59,992 bases of DNA from Lacicoccus qingdaonensis (GTDB taxonomy: Bacteria; Bacillota; Bacilli; Staphylococcales; Salinicoccaceae), in contig NZ_FNFY01000014.1 of the NCBI RefSeq assembly GCF_900101075.1, positions 1 to 59,992 of the forward strand, in the 5' to 3' direction. Positions 6,565 through 14,440 of the stretch are shown here, one piece after another (within the stretch, counting starts at the first letter, position 1; every line of letters begins with the position of its first letter). The position numbers were made by a program, and so were the translations under genes. The notes below the pieces were generated by a model. The model saw only the letters and a list, made by a program, of their open reading frames with translations, was not told the origin of the DNA and made no database searches.

Positions 6565-6586
6565 GTTGATTAGTTGTGTAATCAAC
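6565..6586. promoter_or_regulatory. Perfect 8-bp inverted repeat, probable YtrA-type operator
   Basis: GTTGATTA-N6-TAATCAAC lies directly at and below the -10 element of the GntR operon promoter, a position that fits autorepression. The assignment to the operon's own regulator is inference. Confidence 0.55.
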
Positions 6587-6613
6587 TATACAGTGTAAAA
6601 TGTCTTTTGTAAA
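6585..6613 (-). promoter_or_regulatory. Sigma-A promoter of the GntR-ABC operon
   Basis: TTTACA (6608-6613), 17-bp spacer, TATAGT (6585-6590) on the minus strand. Confidence 0.6.
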
Positions 6614-6620
6614 TGGTAAA

Positions 6621-6662
6621 ATAAAAAAACCTTGAATGACATACAAATTGTCATTCAAGGTT
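6621..6662 (-). terminator. Intrinsic terminator of the nuclease gene
   Basis: A 14-bp stem (AACCTTGAATGACA and its complement) with a seven-base loop is followed on the minus strand by TTTTTTTA. It separates the nuclease gene from the GntR operon promoter. Confidence 0.85.
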
Positions 6663-6664
6663 TT

Positions 6665-7249
6665 CTATTCAGACCACATTCCCGCATTGTCATTCTTCGC
6701 CTGTTCTTCCGCCTCTTCGAACTGTTCCAGATAACTGGTATTCGGAGGGTTGGCGTAACGTACTGTAGCGAGTCCTTCACGGAGCAACACTTCATTGATC
6801 ATTTCGCCGTCAGCATATACATAGGCGAGGAACCTGTCATAGTCATCTGTAGTGGGACCGACATCGAATTCCACTTCGATCGTGTCTGCCTCTGTCAGTA
6901 GTTCCTCGACCCTGTCTGCTGCTTCCACGGCATACGGTTCGGGAGTGCCGGAGTCTGTATTCACTTCAGGTGTGTCGATGATCAGATATCTGAAACTTTC
7001 GCTCTGTCCCTCGAAATTGAACCGTGTGGTATCTCCATCAATTAATTGGTCCACGGTCACTTCATGAAACTCCCCAAGCGTATATTCTCCGGAGCCTCCG
7101 GTTGAATCTGAATCTTCCCCTGAAAAGAAATAGGTGACGGCGACAAGGACAACGACCAGCAACACGCCCGGCCAGCCGAGTTTTTTGATCATCCTTCTGT
7201 TTCGGCGGTTATTCAGCTGATTAAGGTCAAAATTTCGTTTGCGACTCAT
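6665..7249 (-). CDS. Membrane-anchored staphylococcal-nuclease-like (thermonuclease) protein
   Basis: 194 residues. A basic N-terminus is followed by one transmembrane helix (about 25-42), an acidic/glycine linker, and an SNase fold from about residue 57. The catalytic features match staphylococcal nuclease: DGDT, the arginine and glutamate of FRYLIIDTPE, and the second arginine in DRFLAYVYADGE. The enzyme would be a Ca2+-dependent nuclease tethered on the outer face of the membrane. It is transcribed alone and closed by the terminator at 6621-6662. Unlike secreted S. aureus Nuc it has no obvious cleavable signal peptide. Confidence 0.88.
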   Translation of the reverse strand: MSRKRNFDLNQLNNRRNRRMIKKLGWPGVLLVVVLVAVTYFFSGEDSDSTGGSGEYTLGEFHEVTVDQLIDGDTTRFNFEGQSESFRYLIIDTPEVNTDSGTPEPYAVEAADRVEELLTEADTIEVEFDVGPTTDDYDRFLAYVYADGEMINEVLLREGLATVRYANPPNTSYLEQFEEAEEQAKNDNAGMWSE

Positions 7250-7391
7250 ATAAACATCCTTTATGTATAGTTCGTTTCATATATTATATTATAGTTTTTG
7301 AAAATTATACATATCAATTAATATATGAATAAAGCCATTGACCATAACGTAACGTGATGGACTAAATTATAAATATAGAGGAGGTGAGATC

Positions 7392-8120
7392 ATGAAAACA
7401 AAAGAAGTCGCTGATCTTGTCGGCGTGAGTATCAGAACACTGCATCATTATGATGAAATCGGTCTGATCAGCCCGGACAGGCATGAAAATAATGAGTACA
7501 GAGTATACACGAGTGATGATCTGGCAAAATTACAGCAGGTTTTATTTTTCAGGAAGCTCGGTTTCAAACTTGCCAATATCCAAAAGATTGTTTCAGATCC
7601 GGATTACGATCAAAAAGAAGCGCTTTTAATGCAAAAAAAGATGCTGCTGGAAGAAAGAAGCCGGCTTTCAGCAATGGTAAACACAATTGATTTAACAATT
7701 CAAAACATGAATGGAGAGATAGAAATGACAAATGAAGATAAATTTAGTGGAATAGATTTCAGCAATAACCCATACGAGCAGGAAGCGAGGGAACGGTGGG
7801 GTGATGCGGCAGTTGATGAATCCAATAGAAAAATGAGACAGATGGGCACAGAAGAACTGGAAACGAAATTCAGGGAAATATTAACAGACCTTGCAGAAGT
7901 CAGGCATACCGACCCTTCAAGTGAAGAGGCGCAGTCCGAAATCAATAAATGGTTTGTATTTCTGAATGAAATGGGAGAATACTCCCTGGCTGCCTTCAAA
8001 AGTCTTGGCGATATGTATGTGGAAGATGAGAGGTTTACAAAAAATATCGATGAATTTGGAGATGGTCTTTCTGAATTCATGCAAAGTGCGATGAACGAAT
8101 ATTATGAACAAAATAAATAA
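7392..8120 (+). CDS. MerR-family activator with TipAS-like drug-binding domain
   Basis: 242 residues. The N-terminal MerR winged helix has RTLHHYDEIGL (about residues 16-26) and EYRVYTSDDL. A long dimerisation helix spans about 75-108. The C-terminal ~115 residues form a helical TipAS domain (NNPYEQEARERWGD, typical of this fold). Relatives include TipAL, Mta and SkgA, which activate promoters on binding thiopeptide or multidrug ligands. The target gene is not obvious; the gene may control itself. The start has GAGGAGGTG eight bases upstream. It ends at a terminator shared with the convergent DUF1697 gene. Confidence 0.88.
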   Translation: MKTKEVADLVGVSIRTLHHYDEIGLISPDRHENNEYRVYTSDDLAKLQQVLFFRKLGFKLANIQKIVSDPDYDQKEALLMQKKMLLEERSRLSAMVNTIDLTIQNMNGEIEMTNEDKFSGIDFSNNPYEQEARERWGDAAVDESNRKMRQMGTEELETKFREILTDLAEVRHTDPSSEEAQSEINKWFVFLNEMGEYSLAAFKSLGDMYVEDERFTKNIDEFGDGLSEFMQSAMNEYYEQNK

Positions 8121-8145
8121 CCCCCGAATAAGGGGGGGTTATTCT
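8114..8145. terminator. Bidirectional terminator between the MerR and DUF1697 genes
   Basis: AATAACCCCC-GAATA-GGGGGGTTATT hairpin. It overlaps the stop codons of both convergent genes. Confidence 0.7.
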
Positions 8146-8681
8146 GCTTCCTGCATCAGGCTGTGGATTTTTCGGACAGTGTTGACATTTCTGACTGTCA
8201 TTTTTTTATAAATTTTTGTGCCAACGATTTTAGAAATTCCGCTTTTAGAAGCATTTACCTTATCCACTGACCAGAGGACGGCGCCGGGTCTGTATATGAC
8301 ATTGTCGATATCAGGTCGGATTTTTAAATTTTCCAGTATGGATTCATCATCGATCTCGTCCCATAAAAACATGACATCGCTCTTCATGTCATTATCATTC
8401 TTCCAGTTTTCCGGCAGAAAATGTATGATATTTTCGATCTCATCTTTACTTCTGAGCAGGACTTTTATATCCAGTTCGAAATCTTTAAGAATGACTGCTT
8501 CAAGCGTTTCTGCCAATTTGAAAGTATTAGGGTCTTTATTTGTAAAAATGATGTTGCCTGAATTGATATAAGTGACCACGTCCGTCATGCCGGCTGTTTC
8601 AAATGACTTTTTAAGAATTTTCATATCGACCTTGTTTCTGCCGCCGATATTGATACCGCGGAGTAAAGCGACATACATCAT
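8139..8681 (-). CDS. DUF1697 family protein
   Basis: 180 residues that begin with YVALLRGINIGGRNKVDMK and continue with VVTYINSGNIIF, the hallmark motifs of DUF1697. Function is not established for this family. ATG at 8681 is preferred over a GTG at 8690 because GGGAG is well spaced from it. It follows the dihydrouridine synthase gene by about 20 bp and is probably co-transcribed with it. Confidence 0.85.
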   Translation of the reverse strand: MMYVALLRGINIGGRNKVDMKILKKSFETAGMTDVVTYINSGNIIFTNKDPNTFKLAETLEAVILKDFELDIKVLLRSKDEIENIIHFLPENWKNDNDMKSDVMFLWDEIDDESILENLKIRPDIDNVIYRPGAVLWSVDKVNASKSGISKIVGTKIYKKMTVRNVNTVRKIHSLMQEAE

Positions 8682-8700
8682 AGTAACCACTCCCTTGGCC

Positions 8701-9675
8701 TTATCTTGCTATCTCATACTGCAGCGCAAATGCATCCAGTAATGAACGTGCCTCATCAGTGGACTTTGTGTTCATCAGGTTATTCCTGAGTTCTCCGGCG
8801 CCTCTGAATCCTTTGACGTATATTTTGAAGAAGCGGTGAAGTGTAATATATCTTCTTTCTACGATTTCTGAATATTTATCAAAAAGATCAAGGTGCAGAC
8901 GCAGCAGTTCGAGGTATTCATCACTGGTGTGTTCCTTTTGATCCACTTCGAACGCAAACGGGTTTTTAAATATGCCACGGCCGATCATCACGCCGTCCAC
9001 ACCATATTTTTCAACGAGTTCCAGACCTGTTTTACGGTCGGGGATGTCACCATTGATTGTAAGGAGAGTATCCGGTGCGATTTCATCACGAAGTTTTTTG
9101 ATTTCCGGGATCAGTTCCCAGTGTGCATCCACTTTACTCATCTCTTTTCTTGTACGGAGGTGGATGGAAAGGTTCGCAATATCCTGTTCCAAAATATGCT
9201 TCAGCCAGTCGTGCCATTCATCCACTTTAAGCATGCCGAGACGGGTTTTGACACTGACGGGAAGACCGCCTGCCTTTGCTGCCTGTATCAGTTCGGCCGC
9301 CACTTCGGGGCGCTGGATCAGGCCGCATCCCTTGCCGTTGCCGACCACATTGGCGACCGGACATCCCATGTTGATATCGAGACCTTTGAATCCGGCTTCC
9401 GCCATGCCGATGCTCATTTCCCGGAAATGTTCGGGCTTATCTCCCCAAATATGAGCAACAATCGGCTGTTCATCTTCTGTAAAAGACAGCCGGCCGCGTA
9501 CACTGGCTTTCCCGTCCGGGTGGCAGTAGCTGTCAGAGTTTGTAAACTCTGTAAAATACACATCAGGCGCTGCTGCTTCAGAGACTACATGGCGGAACAC
9601 CACATCAGTCACATCTTCCATTGGTGCCAGCACGAAAAAAGGGCGGGGCAGATCCTGCCAAAAATTTTCTTTCAT
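8701..9675 (-). CDS. tRNA-dihydrouridine synthase (Dus family)
   Basis: A 324-residue FMN-dependent TIM-barrel enzyme that reduces uridines in tRNA. Visible motifs are the N-terminal [13 protein letters not shown], the catalytic cysteine in NMGCP (about residue 95), SVKTRLG, and the phosphate-binding [11 protein letters not shown] near the C-terminus. The start at 9675 follows AGAGGA. It lies next to a tRNA operon transcribed in the opposite direction. The [13 protein letters not shown] segment after GCP differs from the more usual KVxxxxxGSALL pattern but keeps the glycine pattern. The exact Dus subtype and target position cannot be assigned from sequence alone. Confidence 0.88.
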   Translation of the reverse strand: MKENFWQDLPRPFFVLAPMEDVTDVVFRHVVSEAAAPDVYFTEFTNSDSYCHPDGKASVRGRLSFTEDEQPIVAHIWGDKPEHFREMSIGMAEAGFKGLDINMGCPVANVVGNGKGCGLIQRPEVAAELIQAAKAGGLPVSVKTRLGMLKVDEWHDWLKHILEQDIANLSIHLRTRKEMSKVDAHWELIPEIKKLRDEIAPDTLLTINGDIPDRKTGLELVEKYGVDGVMIGRGIFKNPFAFEVDQKEHTSDEYLELLRLHLDLFDKYSEIVERRYITLHRFFKIYVKGFRGAGELRNNLMNTKSTDEARSLLDAFALQYEIAR

Positions 9676-9851
9676 AAAATACAATCCTCTCAATGACTTC
9701 ATATATAACGATATATGAGTCTTAAAATAACATGTATATTATACCAGAATATATCAGAATTAAAAGTAGGTTGAAATATAGTAATTGGATGATAATCGTC
9801 ACTATTCATTAAGAAGGTGTAAATTTAACATTAAAATATAGTAAAAAATAC

Positions 9852-9883
9852 TTGAAAAGATTCAGGAAAAAGGATAATATAAT
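9852..9883 (+). promoter_or_regulatory. Promoter of the tRNA operon
   Basis: TTGAAA (9852-9857) with 17 bp to TAATAT (9875-9880). An overlapping TATAAT at 9878-9883 would leave a 20-bp spacer. It lies about 35 bp upstream of tRNA-fMet. Confidence 0.5.
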
Positions 9884-9916
9884 ATTCAGGCGTTAAAAGC
9901 GCTCTAATAATATTGC

Positions 9917-9990
<74 letters not shown>

Positions 9991-10006
9991 TTTTTTTATT
10001 TGAAGT

Positions 10007-10082
10007 GGTCCCGTGGTGTAGCGGTTAACATGCCTGCCTGTCACGCAGGAGATCGCGGGTTCAATTCCCGTCGGGACCGCCA
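10007..10082 (+). tRNA. tRNA-Asp(GTC)
   Basis: 76 nt including encoded CCA. Acceptor GGTCCCG/CGGGACC, anticodon GTC in the loop CTGTCAC, discriminator G. Confidence 0.95.
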
Positions 10083-10103
10083 TTTGTTTTAATTACATAT
10101 GCA

Positions 10104-10176
10104 GGTCCAGTAGCTCAGTCGGTAGAGCAAAGGATTGAAAATCCTTGTGTCGGCGGTTCGATTCCGTCCTGGACCA
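10104..10176 (+). tRNA. tRNA-Phe(GAA)
   Basis: 73 nt. Acceptor GGTCCAG/CTGGACC, anticodon GAA in ATTGAAAAT, discriminator A, no encoded CCA. Confidence 0.95.
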
Positions 10177-10190
10177 TTTAGCACCTTTAT

Positions 10191-10264
10191 GGCGGTTGTG
10201 GTGAAGTGGTTAACACACCGGATTGTGGTTCCGGCATGCGTGGGTTCGAACCCCATCAGCCGCC
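10191..10264 (+). tRNA. tRNA-His(GTG)
   Basis: 74 nt. The extra 5' G (-1) pairs with the C discriminator, a histidine identity element. Acceptor GCGGTTG/CAGCCGC, anticodon GTG. Confidence 0.95.
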
Positions 10265-10278
10265 CTTTATATTTTGAT

Positions 10279-10349
10279 GCGGGTGTAGTTAAATGGTATA
10301 ACCTCAGCCTTCCAAGCTGATGTTGTCGGTTCGATTCCGATCACCCGCT
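10279..10349 (+). tRNA. tRNA-Gly(TCC)
   Basis: 71 nt. Acceptor GCGGGTG/CACCCGC, anticodon TCC within CTTCCAAG, discriminator T. Confidence 0.95.
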
Positions 10350-10361
10350 TTTACTTATTAT

Positions 10362-10433
10362 TCCACAGTAGCTCAGTGGTAGAGCTATCGGCTGTTAACC
10401 GATCGGTCGTAGGTTCGAATCCTACCTGTGGAG
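10362..10433 (+). tRNA. tRNA-Asn(GTT), second copy
   Basis: 72 nt, identical in the mature body to the inverted copy at 1197-1271 but without encoded CCA (GCTT follows). Anticodon GTT. Confidence 0.95.
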
Positions 10434-10438
10434 CTTTT

Positions 10439-10510
10439 GGCCCGTTGGTCAAGCGGTTAAGACACCGCCCTTTCACGGCGGTAACACGGGTTCGAGTCCC
10501 GTACGGGTCA
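10439..10510 (+). tRNA. tRNA-Glu(TTC)
   Basis: 72 nt. Acceptor GGCCCGT/ACGGGTC with one G-T pair, anticodon TTC, discriminator A. Confidence 0.95.
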
Positions 10511-10514
10511 TAAT

Positions 10515-10545
10515 TAGAAGTGTACTCATTGCACTTCTATTTTTA
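10515..10545 (+). terminator. Intrinsic terminator inside the tRNA operon
   Basis: 8-bp stem TAGAAGTG/CACTTCTA with a nine-base loop, followed by TTTTTATT. It sits between tRNA-Glu and tRNA-Ser and would lower tRNA-Ser output or make it depend on read-through. Confidence 0.65.
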
Positions 10546-10549
10546 TTGT

Positions 10550-10637
10550 GGACAGTTGGCCGAGCGGCTTAAGGCGCACGCCTGGAACGCGTGTAAACGG
10601 TTTTCCCGTTTCTAGGGTTCAAATCCCTAACTGTCCG
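10550..10637 (+). tRNA. tRNA-Ser(GGA)
   Basis: 88 nt with a long variable arm. Acceptor GGACAGT/ACTGTCC, anticodon GGA in CTGGAAC, discriminator G. It is the last gene of the tRNA operon, placed after an internal terminator. Confidence 0.95.
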
Positions 10638-10643
10638 TTACTT

Positions 10644-10684
10644 AATACCCTTGTCAAACTTCGGTTTGACAAGGGTATTTTTTA
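10644..10684 (+). terminator. Strong terminator of the tRNA operon
   Basis: A 16-bp perfect stem with a TTCG tetraloop, followed by a T-run. Confidence 0.9.
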
Positions 10685-10766
10685 TTTGGCTGAAAAACGA
10701 TGGAGTGAATAAACACAAGTCATCCGTTTGTTCCGTATCAGATGTGTGGTGAAGAAGGGGGAGGGG

Positions 10767-10853
10767 GTGTCAATTTTTCAGGTGGCTTACTTAAAGGACA
10801 TGGAGATTTTGAAACAATTGATTTTATTGCCTTTTAAATATTTCAAAGAATGA
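10767..10853 (+). CDS. Possible 28-residue peptide ORF
   Basis: A GTG-started frame of 28 codons ends in the cationic, hydrophobic stretch MEILKQLILLPFKYFKE. The start is preceded by AAGGGGGAGG. I recognise no family; the composition is like small membrane-active or leader-type peptides. It is one of few structured elements in the ~650 bp between the tRNA operon and the fad operon. It may be spurious. Confidence 0.25.
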   Translation: MSIFQVAYLKDMEILKQLILLPFKYFKE

Positions 10854-10945
10854 TCGATTTAAGATGACTGGGAATGAGTTTTGGAATATGTGTAAAAATT
10901 TAATGAAAAATCTGAAGTAATGGAAGAATAGTAAGCCGATTATTA

Positions 10946-10976
10946 AATCATCAGGTGAGTGCCTGGTGATTTTTTA
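10946..10976 (+). terminator. Orphan intrinsic terminator
   Basis: AATCATCAGG-loop-CCTGGTGATT (one G-T pair) followed by TTTTTT. No ordinary gene lies upstream on this strand after the tRNA operon terminator, so it implies a short transcript from about 10.7-10.95 kb. Confidence 0.6.
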
Positions 10977-11096
10977 TGTGCTTGGACATTTTTTGAGTTA
11001 AAAGTCAACTTTTATTTATTTCATTATAATTAAATAATATATTTCAAAAGTTTCAAAAGGTAAAAATAACAATAACCCTTGATATAACGTTAATGA

Positions 11097-11113
11097 CAGT
11101 GGTTTGACCACTG
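11097..11113. promoter_or_regulatory. Palindrome CAGTGGT-TTG-ACCACTG upstream of the fad operon
   Basis: Perfect 7-bp arms around three bases, in the 5' region of the fad operon. It could be an operator for an unidentified regulator. No binding protein can be assigned. Confidence 0.4.
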
Positions 11114-11116
11114 ATT

Positions 11117-11134
11117 ATTAGGACCAAGTCTTAG
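11117..11134. promoter_or_regulatory. FapR-box-like element upstream of the fad operon
   Basis: ATTAGGACCAAGTCTTAG resembles my recollection of the Bacillus/Staphylococcus FapR operator (ATTAGTACCTAGTCTTAA-like), differing at about three positions. FapR links malonyl-CoA level to lipid synthesis genes. Control of beta-oxidation by it would be unusual, so this is a tentative call. Confidence 0.3.
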
Positions 11135-11180
11135 TATTAGGTATGAAATTAAAATTTTAAAAATATTGAATTATTTGAAA

Positions 11181-11194
11181 TGAAATCGTTTACA
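11181..11194. promoter_or_regulatory. cre site (CcpA operator) of the fad operon
   Basis: Read on the minus strand it is TGTAAACGATTTCA, a full match to the cre consensus. It overlaps the likely -35 element (TTTACA 11189-11194; -10 TACATT at 11212-11217, spacer 17), so glucose repression of fatty-acid degradation is expected. Confidence 0.75.
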
Positions 11195-11292
11195 TTTAAG
11201 AAATGTGGTGTTACATTTATTAATGTGAAAAGGGGGAAAACAAAGGAATGTTTATAATTAGAAAATTTTATTAAATGTCGGGAGATTGGGAT

Positions 11293-12852
11293 ATGGAGAT
11301 TATTTCATACAGAGATTTAAAAAATATTGTTAAAAACGGAGATGTTATTGCTGTTGCTGCCTTATCCACCGGCAACCTGCCGATGGAAATATTAAAGCAC
11401 CTGGCGGAACAGCATGATGAAGACGGGACACCTGATAATCTGACTTTTATCGTTTCAAATGATATCAGTGACTTTGATGACGGTTTCGATTTCGATTCTT
11501 TTGTAGCAAGGGGTATGGTGAAAAGAATCATTTCCAGTTTAATTATAGCGTCACCGTTTACAATCGAAGCGATCAAGAATAATGAGATTGAGGGTTATTT
11601 TCTGCCACAGGGCGTTATTGCGACACATTACAGGCATCATTCATCATCTTTGCCGGGAATGATTTCCAAAATCGGATTGAACACGGTTGTGGATCCGAGA
11701 CATTCAGGCGGTAAAATGAACGATGTCACTGAGGAGGATCTGGTTTCATTGCTTGAAATTAATGATGAAGAATATCTTCATTATAATTTTCCCGCCATTG
11801 ATGTGACGCTGCTCCGGGGAACATATGCGGATGAGAAAGGGAATATTTTTATGACCCATGAATCTCATCTCGGTGAAGGGTTCAGTGCTGCTTCGGCTGC
11901 GCGGCAGAACAACGGCAAAGTCATCGTGCAGGTCAAAGAGATCATTGAAAGCGGAAGATATAATCCGAATGAGGTCTTTATACCGGGGGAGCTTGTCGAC
12001 TATGTCGTTGTAAATAAAAATCCAAAATATCATAAACAGGTCATTCAGACTTATTATGATCCGGCTCTGTCCGGCCACCACAGAATTGTAAAATCGAAAG
12101 AGAAATATTTGGACTTCAGTGCCAGAAAAATCATATTAAGACGTTCATCGCAGTTTTTAAAAAAGGGGGATGCTGTCAGCGTCGGCTACGGCATCAATAA
12201 TGAACTGAGCAATGTCTTAAGAGAAGAACGTGCTGATGATCTTGTCAGATTGAATATCGATACGGGAATTTTCGGCGGTATGATCGGCAGCGGGAATCAC
12301 TTCGGCATGAATTACAATCTTGATGCCAGAATGCGGCATGATATGACATGGGACTTTATTTTTAATGGCGGTCTGGACATTGCGTTTCTGAGTTTTGCTG
12401 AAATCGACGGTTCGGGAAATGTCAACGTATCGAAGTTCGGGGACAGAATGAATGGCAGCGGCGGATTTATAGATATCAGTCAGACGATTAAAACATTGAT
12501 ATTTTCAGGGACGATGGTCGTGGGGGCGAAGTCGGCCTGTGAAAATAATGAATTGCATATTGAAGAAGAGGGGTTTTCGAAGAAGTTTGTAGATCATGTT
12601 AAAAGTCTGGACTTTAATGCTGCTTATTCCAGAGAACTTGGACAGACCGTCTATTATGTTACGGAACGCGCAGTCTTCCAGCTGACTGATGAAGGTTTGG
12701 AAATGATTGAAATCGCACCGGGTCTTGAGTTGGAACGTGATGTTCTGTCACAGATGGATTTCAAGCCTGTCATATCTGAAAATCTGAAAGTCATCGACAA
12801 AGGCATTTTTCATGAAACATGGGGGAAACTTGCACAATCGATCAAAGAATAA
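11293..12852 (+). CDS. fadX: Acyl-CoA:acetate CoA-transferase (FadX-like)
   Basis: 519 residues, family I CoA-transferase of the YdiF/propionate CoA-transferase type with two fused Rossmann-like halves. It would charge short fatty acids or ketoacids by moving CoA from acetyl-CoA. The glycine-rich active-site region is recognisable as DTGIFGGMIGSG, followed by FNGGLDIAFL and NVNVSKFGDR. At the position of the catalytic glutamate (TEAGVFGG-type in relatives) this protein has aspartate, so activity needs testing. ATG at 11293 is chosen because GGGAGA lies eight bases before it; the earlier ATG at 11275 has no ribosome binding site. First gene of a five-gene beta-oxidation operon. Confidence 0.82.
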   Translation: MEIISYRDLKNIVKNGDVIAVAALSTGNLPMEILKHLAEQHDEDGTPDNLTFIVSNDISDFDDGFDFDSFVARGMVKRIISSLIIASPFTIEAIKNNEIEGYFLPQGVIATHYRHHSSSLPGMISKIGLNTVVDPRHSGGKMNDVTEEDLVSLLEINDEEYLHYNFPAIDVTLLRGTYADEKGNIFMTHESHLGEGFSAASAARQNNGKVIVQVKEIIESGRYNPNEVFIPGELVDYVVVNKNPKYHKQVIQTYYDPALSGHHRIVKSKEKYLDFSARKIILRRSSQFLKKGDAVSVGYGINNELSNVLREERADDLVRLNIDTGIFGGMIGSGNHFGMNYNLDARMRHDMTWDFIFNGGLDIAFLSFAEIDGSGNVNVSKFGDRMNGSGGFIDISQTIKTLIFSGTMVVGAKSACENNELHIEEEGFSKKFVDHVKSLDFNAAYSRELGQTVYYVTERAVFQLTDEGLEMIEIAPGLELERDVLSQMDFKPVISENLKVIDKGIFHETWGKLAQSIKE

Positions 12853-12876
12853 CTATTAACAAAGGGGAAGATTTAA

Positions 12877-14388
12877 ATGAATTATGATTGGATTAAAACA
12901 AGATCGGATTACGATGAAGAAAAAGCAGCGGTCATTGACCCTCAGAAGGGGACGGAGTGGTCATACCAGGAGATGAATATTCGTGCGGAAAACCTGGCGA
13001 ATCATTTGAAGGATCAGGGCATCAAACGTGGTGACGTTGTCGGGATTTTTGCGCCGAACGACGTAGCGATATTCGATCTATTGTTAGCATCATTTAAAAT
13101 GGGTGTTGTATTTTTGCCGATCAACTGGCGCTTAAAGCCTATGGAAATCCAGAGCATCATCGAAGATTCCGGTGTGAAGATGATTTTCTATTCACTGCGA
13201 CATAAAGAGAGTCTGACAGGTACGCCTGAAGAACTGCTGCACATGGATATCGATTCAGCGGAATATGATGAAATATGCAGCCCGGAAAATCACCGCCCGT
13301 TTGAAACGGTTGATGTCGAAAGAGACGATCTGGCATCTCTGATGTATACGAGCGGGACGACGGGACTGCCTAAAGGGGTCATGTTCACATATGAATCATA
13401 TGTTTCGAACGTCATCAATGCAGCACTGACATATAAAACAAACGCCAACCAGACGTCTATCATTTCGACACCGATGTTCCATGTACTCGGCCTGAACGAT
13501 ACTGCACTGCCGCTACTTATGGCAGGCGGGACGCTCGTTCTTCACAGATACTTCGACGGCGCTGAAATTAATGATCTGATGGCGAAATTCAAACCGGATT
13601 ACTTAATCATGATTCCGACGATGTTTTACGGCATGCTTGCTGCGGAGAATTTCAATCCGAAAAACTTCGAGAATATCGAATATCTGATACAGGGCGGATC
13701 GGCACCGCTGCCGGCTGTCCAGAAGAAGTTTGAAAGCATGGGGCTTACGCTGATCAATGGTTACGGCCTGACAGAAGCACCGCTTGCGATGGTCAATACA
13801 CCGCACAATTCAAAAGTGAAGCCGATGACAATCGGAAAGCCGATCATGTACGTTGATATGAAACTGTTCAACGATGACGGCAGTGAAACAGAAGACGGAG
13901 AAATCGGTGAACTTGGGGTTAAAGGTAAAAACGTCACGGCAGGGTACTGGAACAAACCGGAAATGACTGCCAAATCATTCCGCGACGGTTATTTCTTAAC
14001 CGGAGACCTTGCAAAAAAAGATGGAGAAGGGGACATCTTTATCGTCAACCGTAAAAAAGAGCTGATCATTACCGGCGGAGAAAACGTACTGCCTTCTGAA
14101 GTTGAAGCTGCACTTTCAGAACATCCAATAGTAAAAACAGCGATTGTCGTCGGTTATGACAACCCTGAATACGGGGAATCTGTATCTGCTGCGATTGTTC
14201 TTGCTGAAGAAACTGAGAACTACGAAGAGATTCTGGATGCACATATAAGAGAAAGAGTGGCGGGATATAAAATTCCAAGACTTTATCTTGAGATGAAAGA
14301 TATTCCATTAAACTCTACGGCGAAGCCGGACAGGATGGAAATCCAGAGAATGATGAATGAAAAAGCTAAAGAAAAAGAAATGAATTAA
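12877..14388 (+). CDS. AMP-forming acyl-CoA synthetase (fatty acid-CoA ligase)
   Basis: 503 residues of the ANL adenylating superfamily. The P-loop-like motif MYTSGTTGLPKG sits at about 153-164, YGLTEAP near 290, the hinge aspartate region GYFLTGDLAKKDGEG near 370-385, and the C-terminal lysine in NSTAKPDR near the end. It activates free fatty acids to acyl-CoA at the expense of ATP, in the cytosol. It lies 24 bp behind fadX and 52 bp before the acyl-CoA dehydrogenase. The equivalent gene in the S. aureus fad operon is usually called fadE. Confidence 0.88.
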   Translation: MNYDWIKTRSDYDEEKAAVIDPQKGTEWSYQEMNIRAENLANHLKDQGIKRGDVVGIFAPNDVAIFDLLLASFKMGVVFLPINWRLKPMEIQSIIEDSGVKMIFYSLRHKESLTGTPEELLHMDIDSAEYDEICSPENHRPFETVDVERDDLASLMYTSGTTGLPKGVMFTYESYVSNVINAALTYKTNANQTSIISTPMFHVLGLNDTALPLLMAGGTLVLHRYFDGAEINDLMAKFKPDYLIMIPTMFYGMLAAENFNPKNFENIEYLIQGGSAPLPAVQKKFESMGLTLINGYGLTEAPLAMVNTPHNSKVKPMTIGKPIMYVDMKLFNDDGSETEDGEIGELGVKGKNVTAGYWNKPEMTAKSFRDGYFLTGDLAKKDGEGDIFIVNRKKELIITGGENVLPSEVEAALSEHPIVKTAIVVGYDNPEYGESVSAAIVLAEETENYEEILDAHIRERVAGYKIPRLYLEMKDIPLNSTAKPDRMEIQRMMNEKAKEKEMN

Positions 14389-14440
14389 TGAAATTTCTAA
14401 ACATGATTGTAAGCGTTATCATAAATGCGGAGGGAACATT

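Noticed and set aside
6539-6658. N-terminal extension of the GntR regulator
   Set aside because: It would cover the operon's own promoter, operator and the upstream terminator; family members start near RPIFQQI.
8893-9696. 267-codon plus-strand ORF
   Set aside because: Antisense to the dihydrouridine synthase gene, whose motifs are complete; the plus-strand translation has coding-shadow composition and no family motif.
10135-10320. 61-codon ORF through tRNA genes
   Set aside because: It runs through tRNA-Phe, tRNA-His and tRNA-Gly and is not protein-coding.
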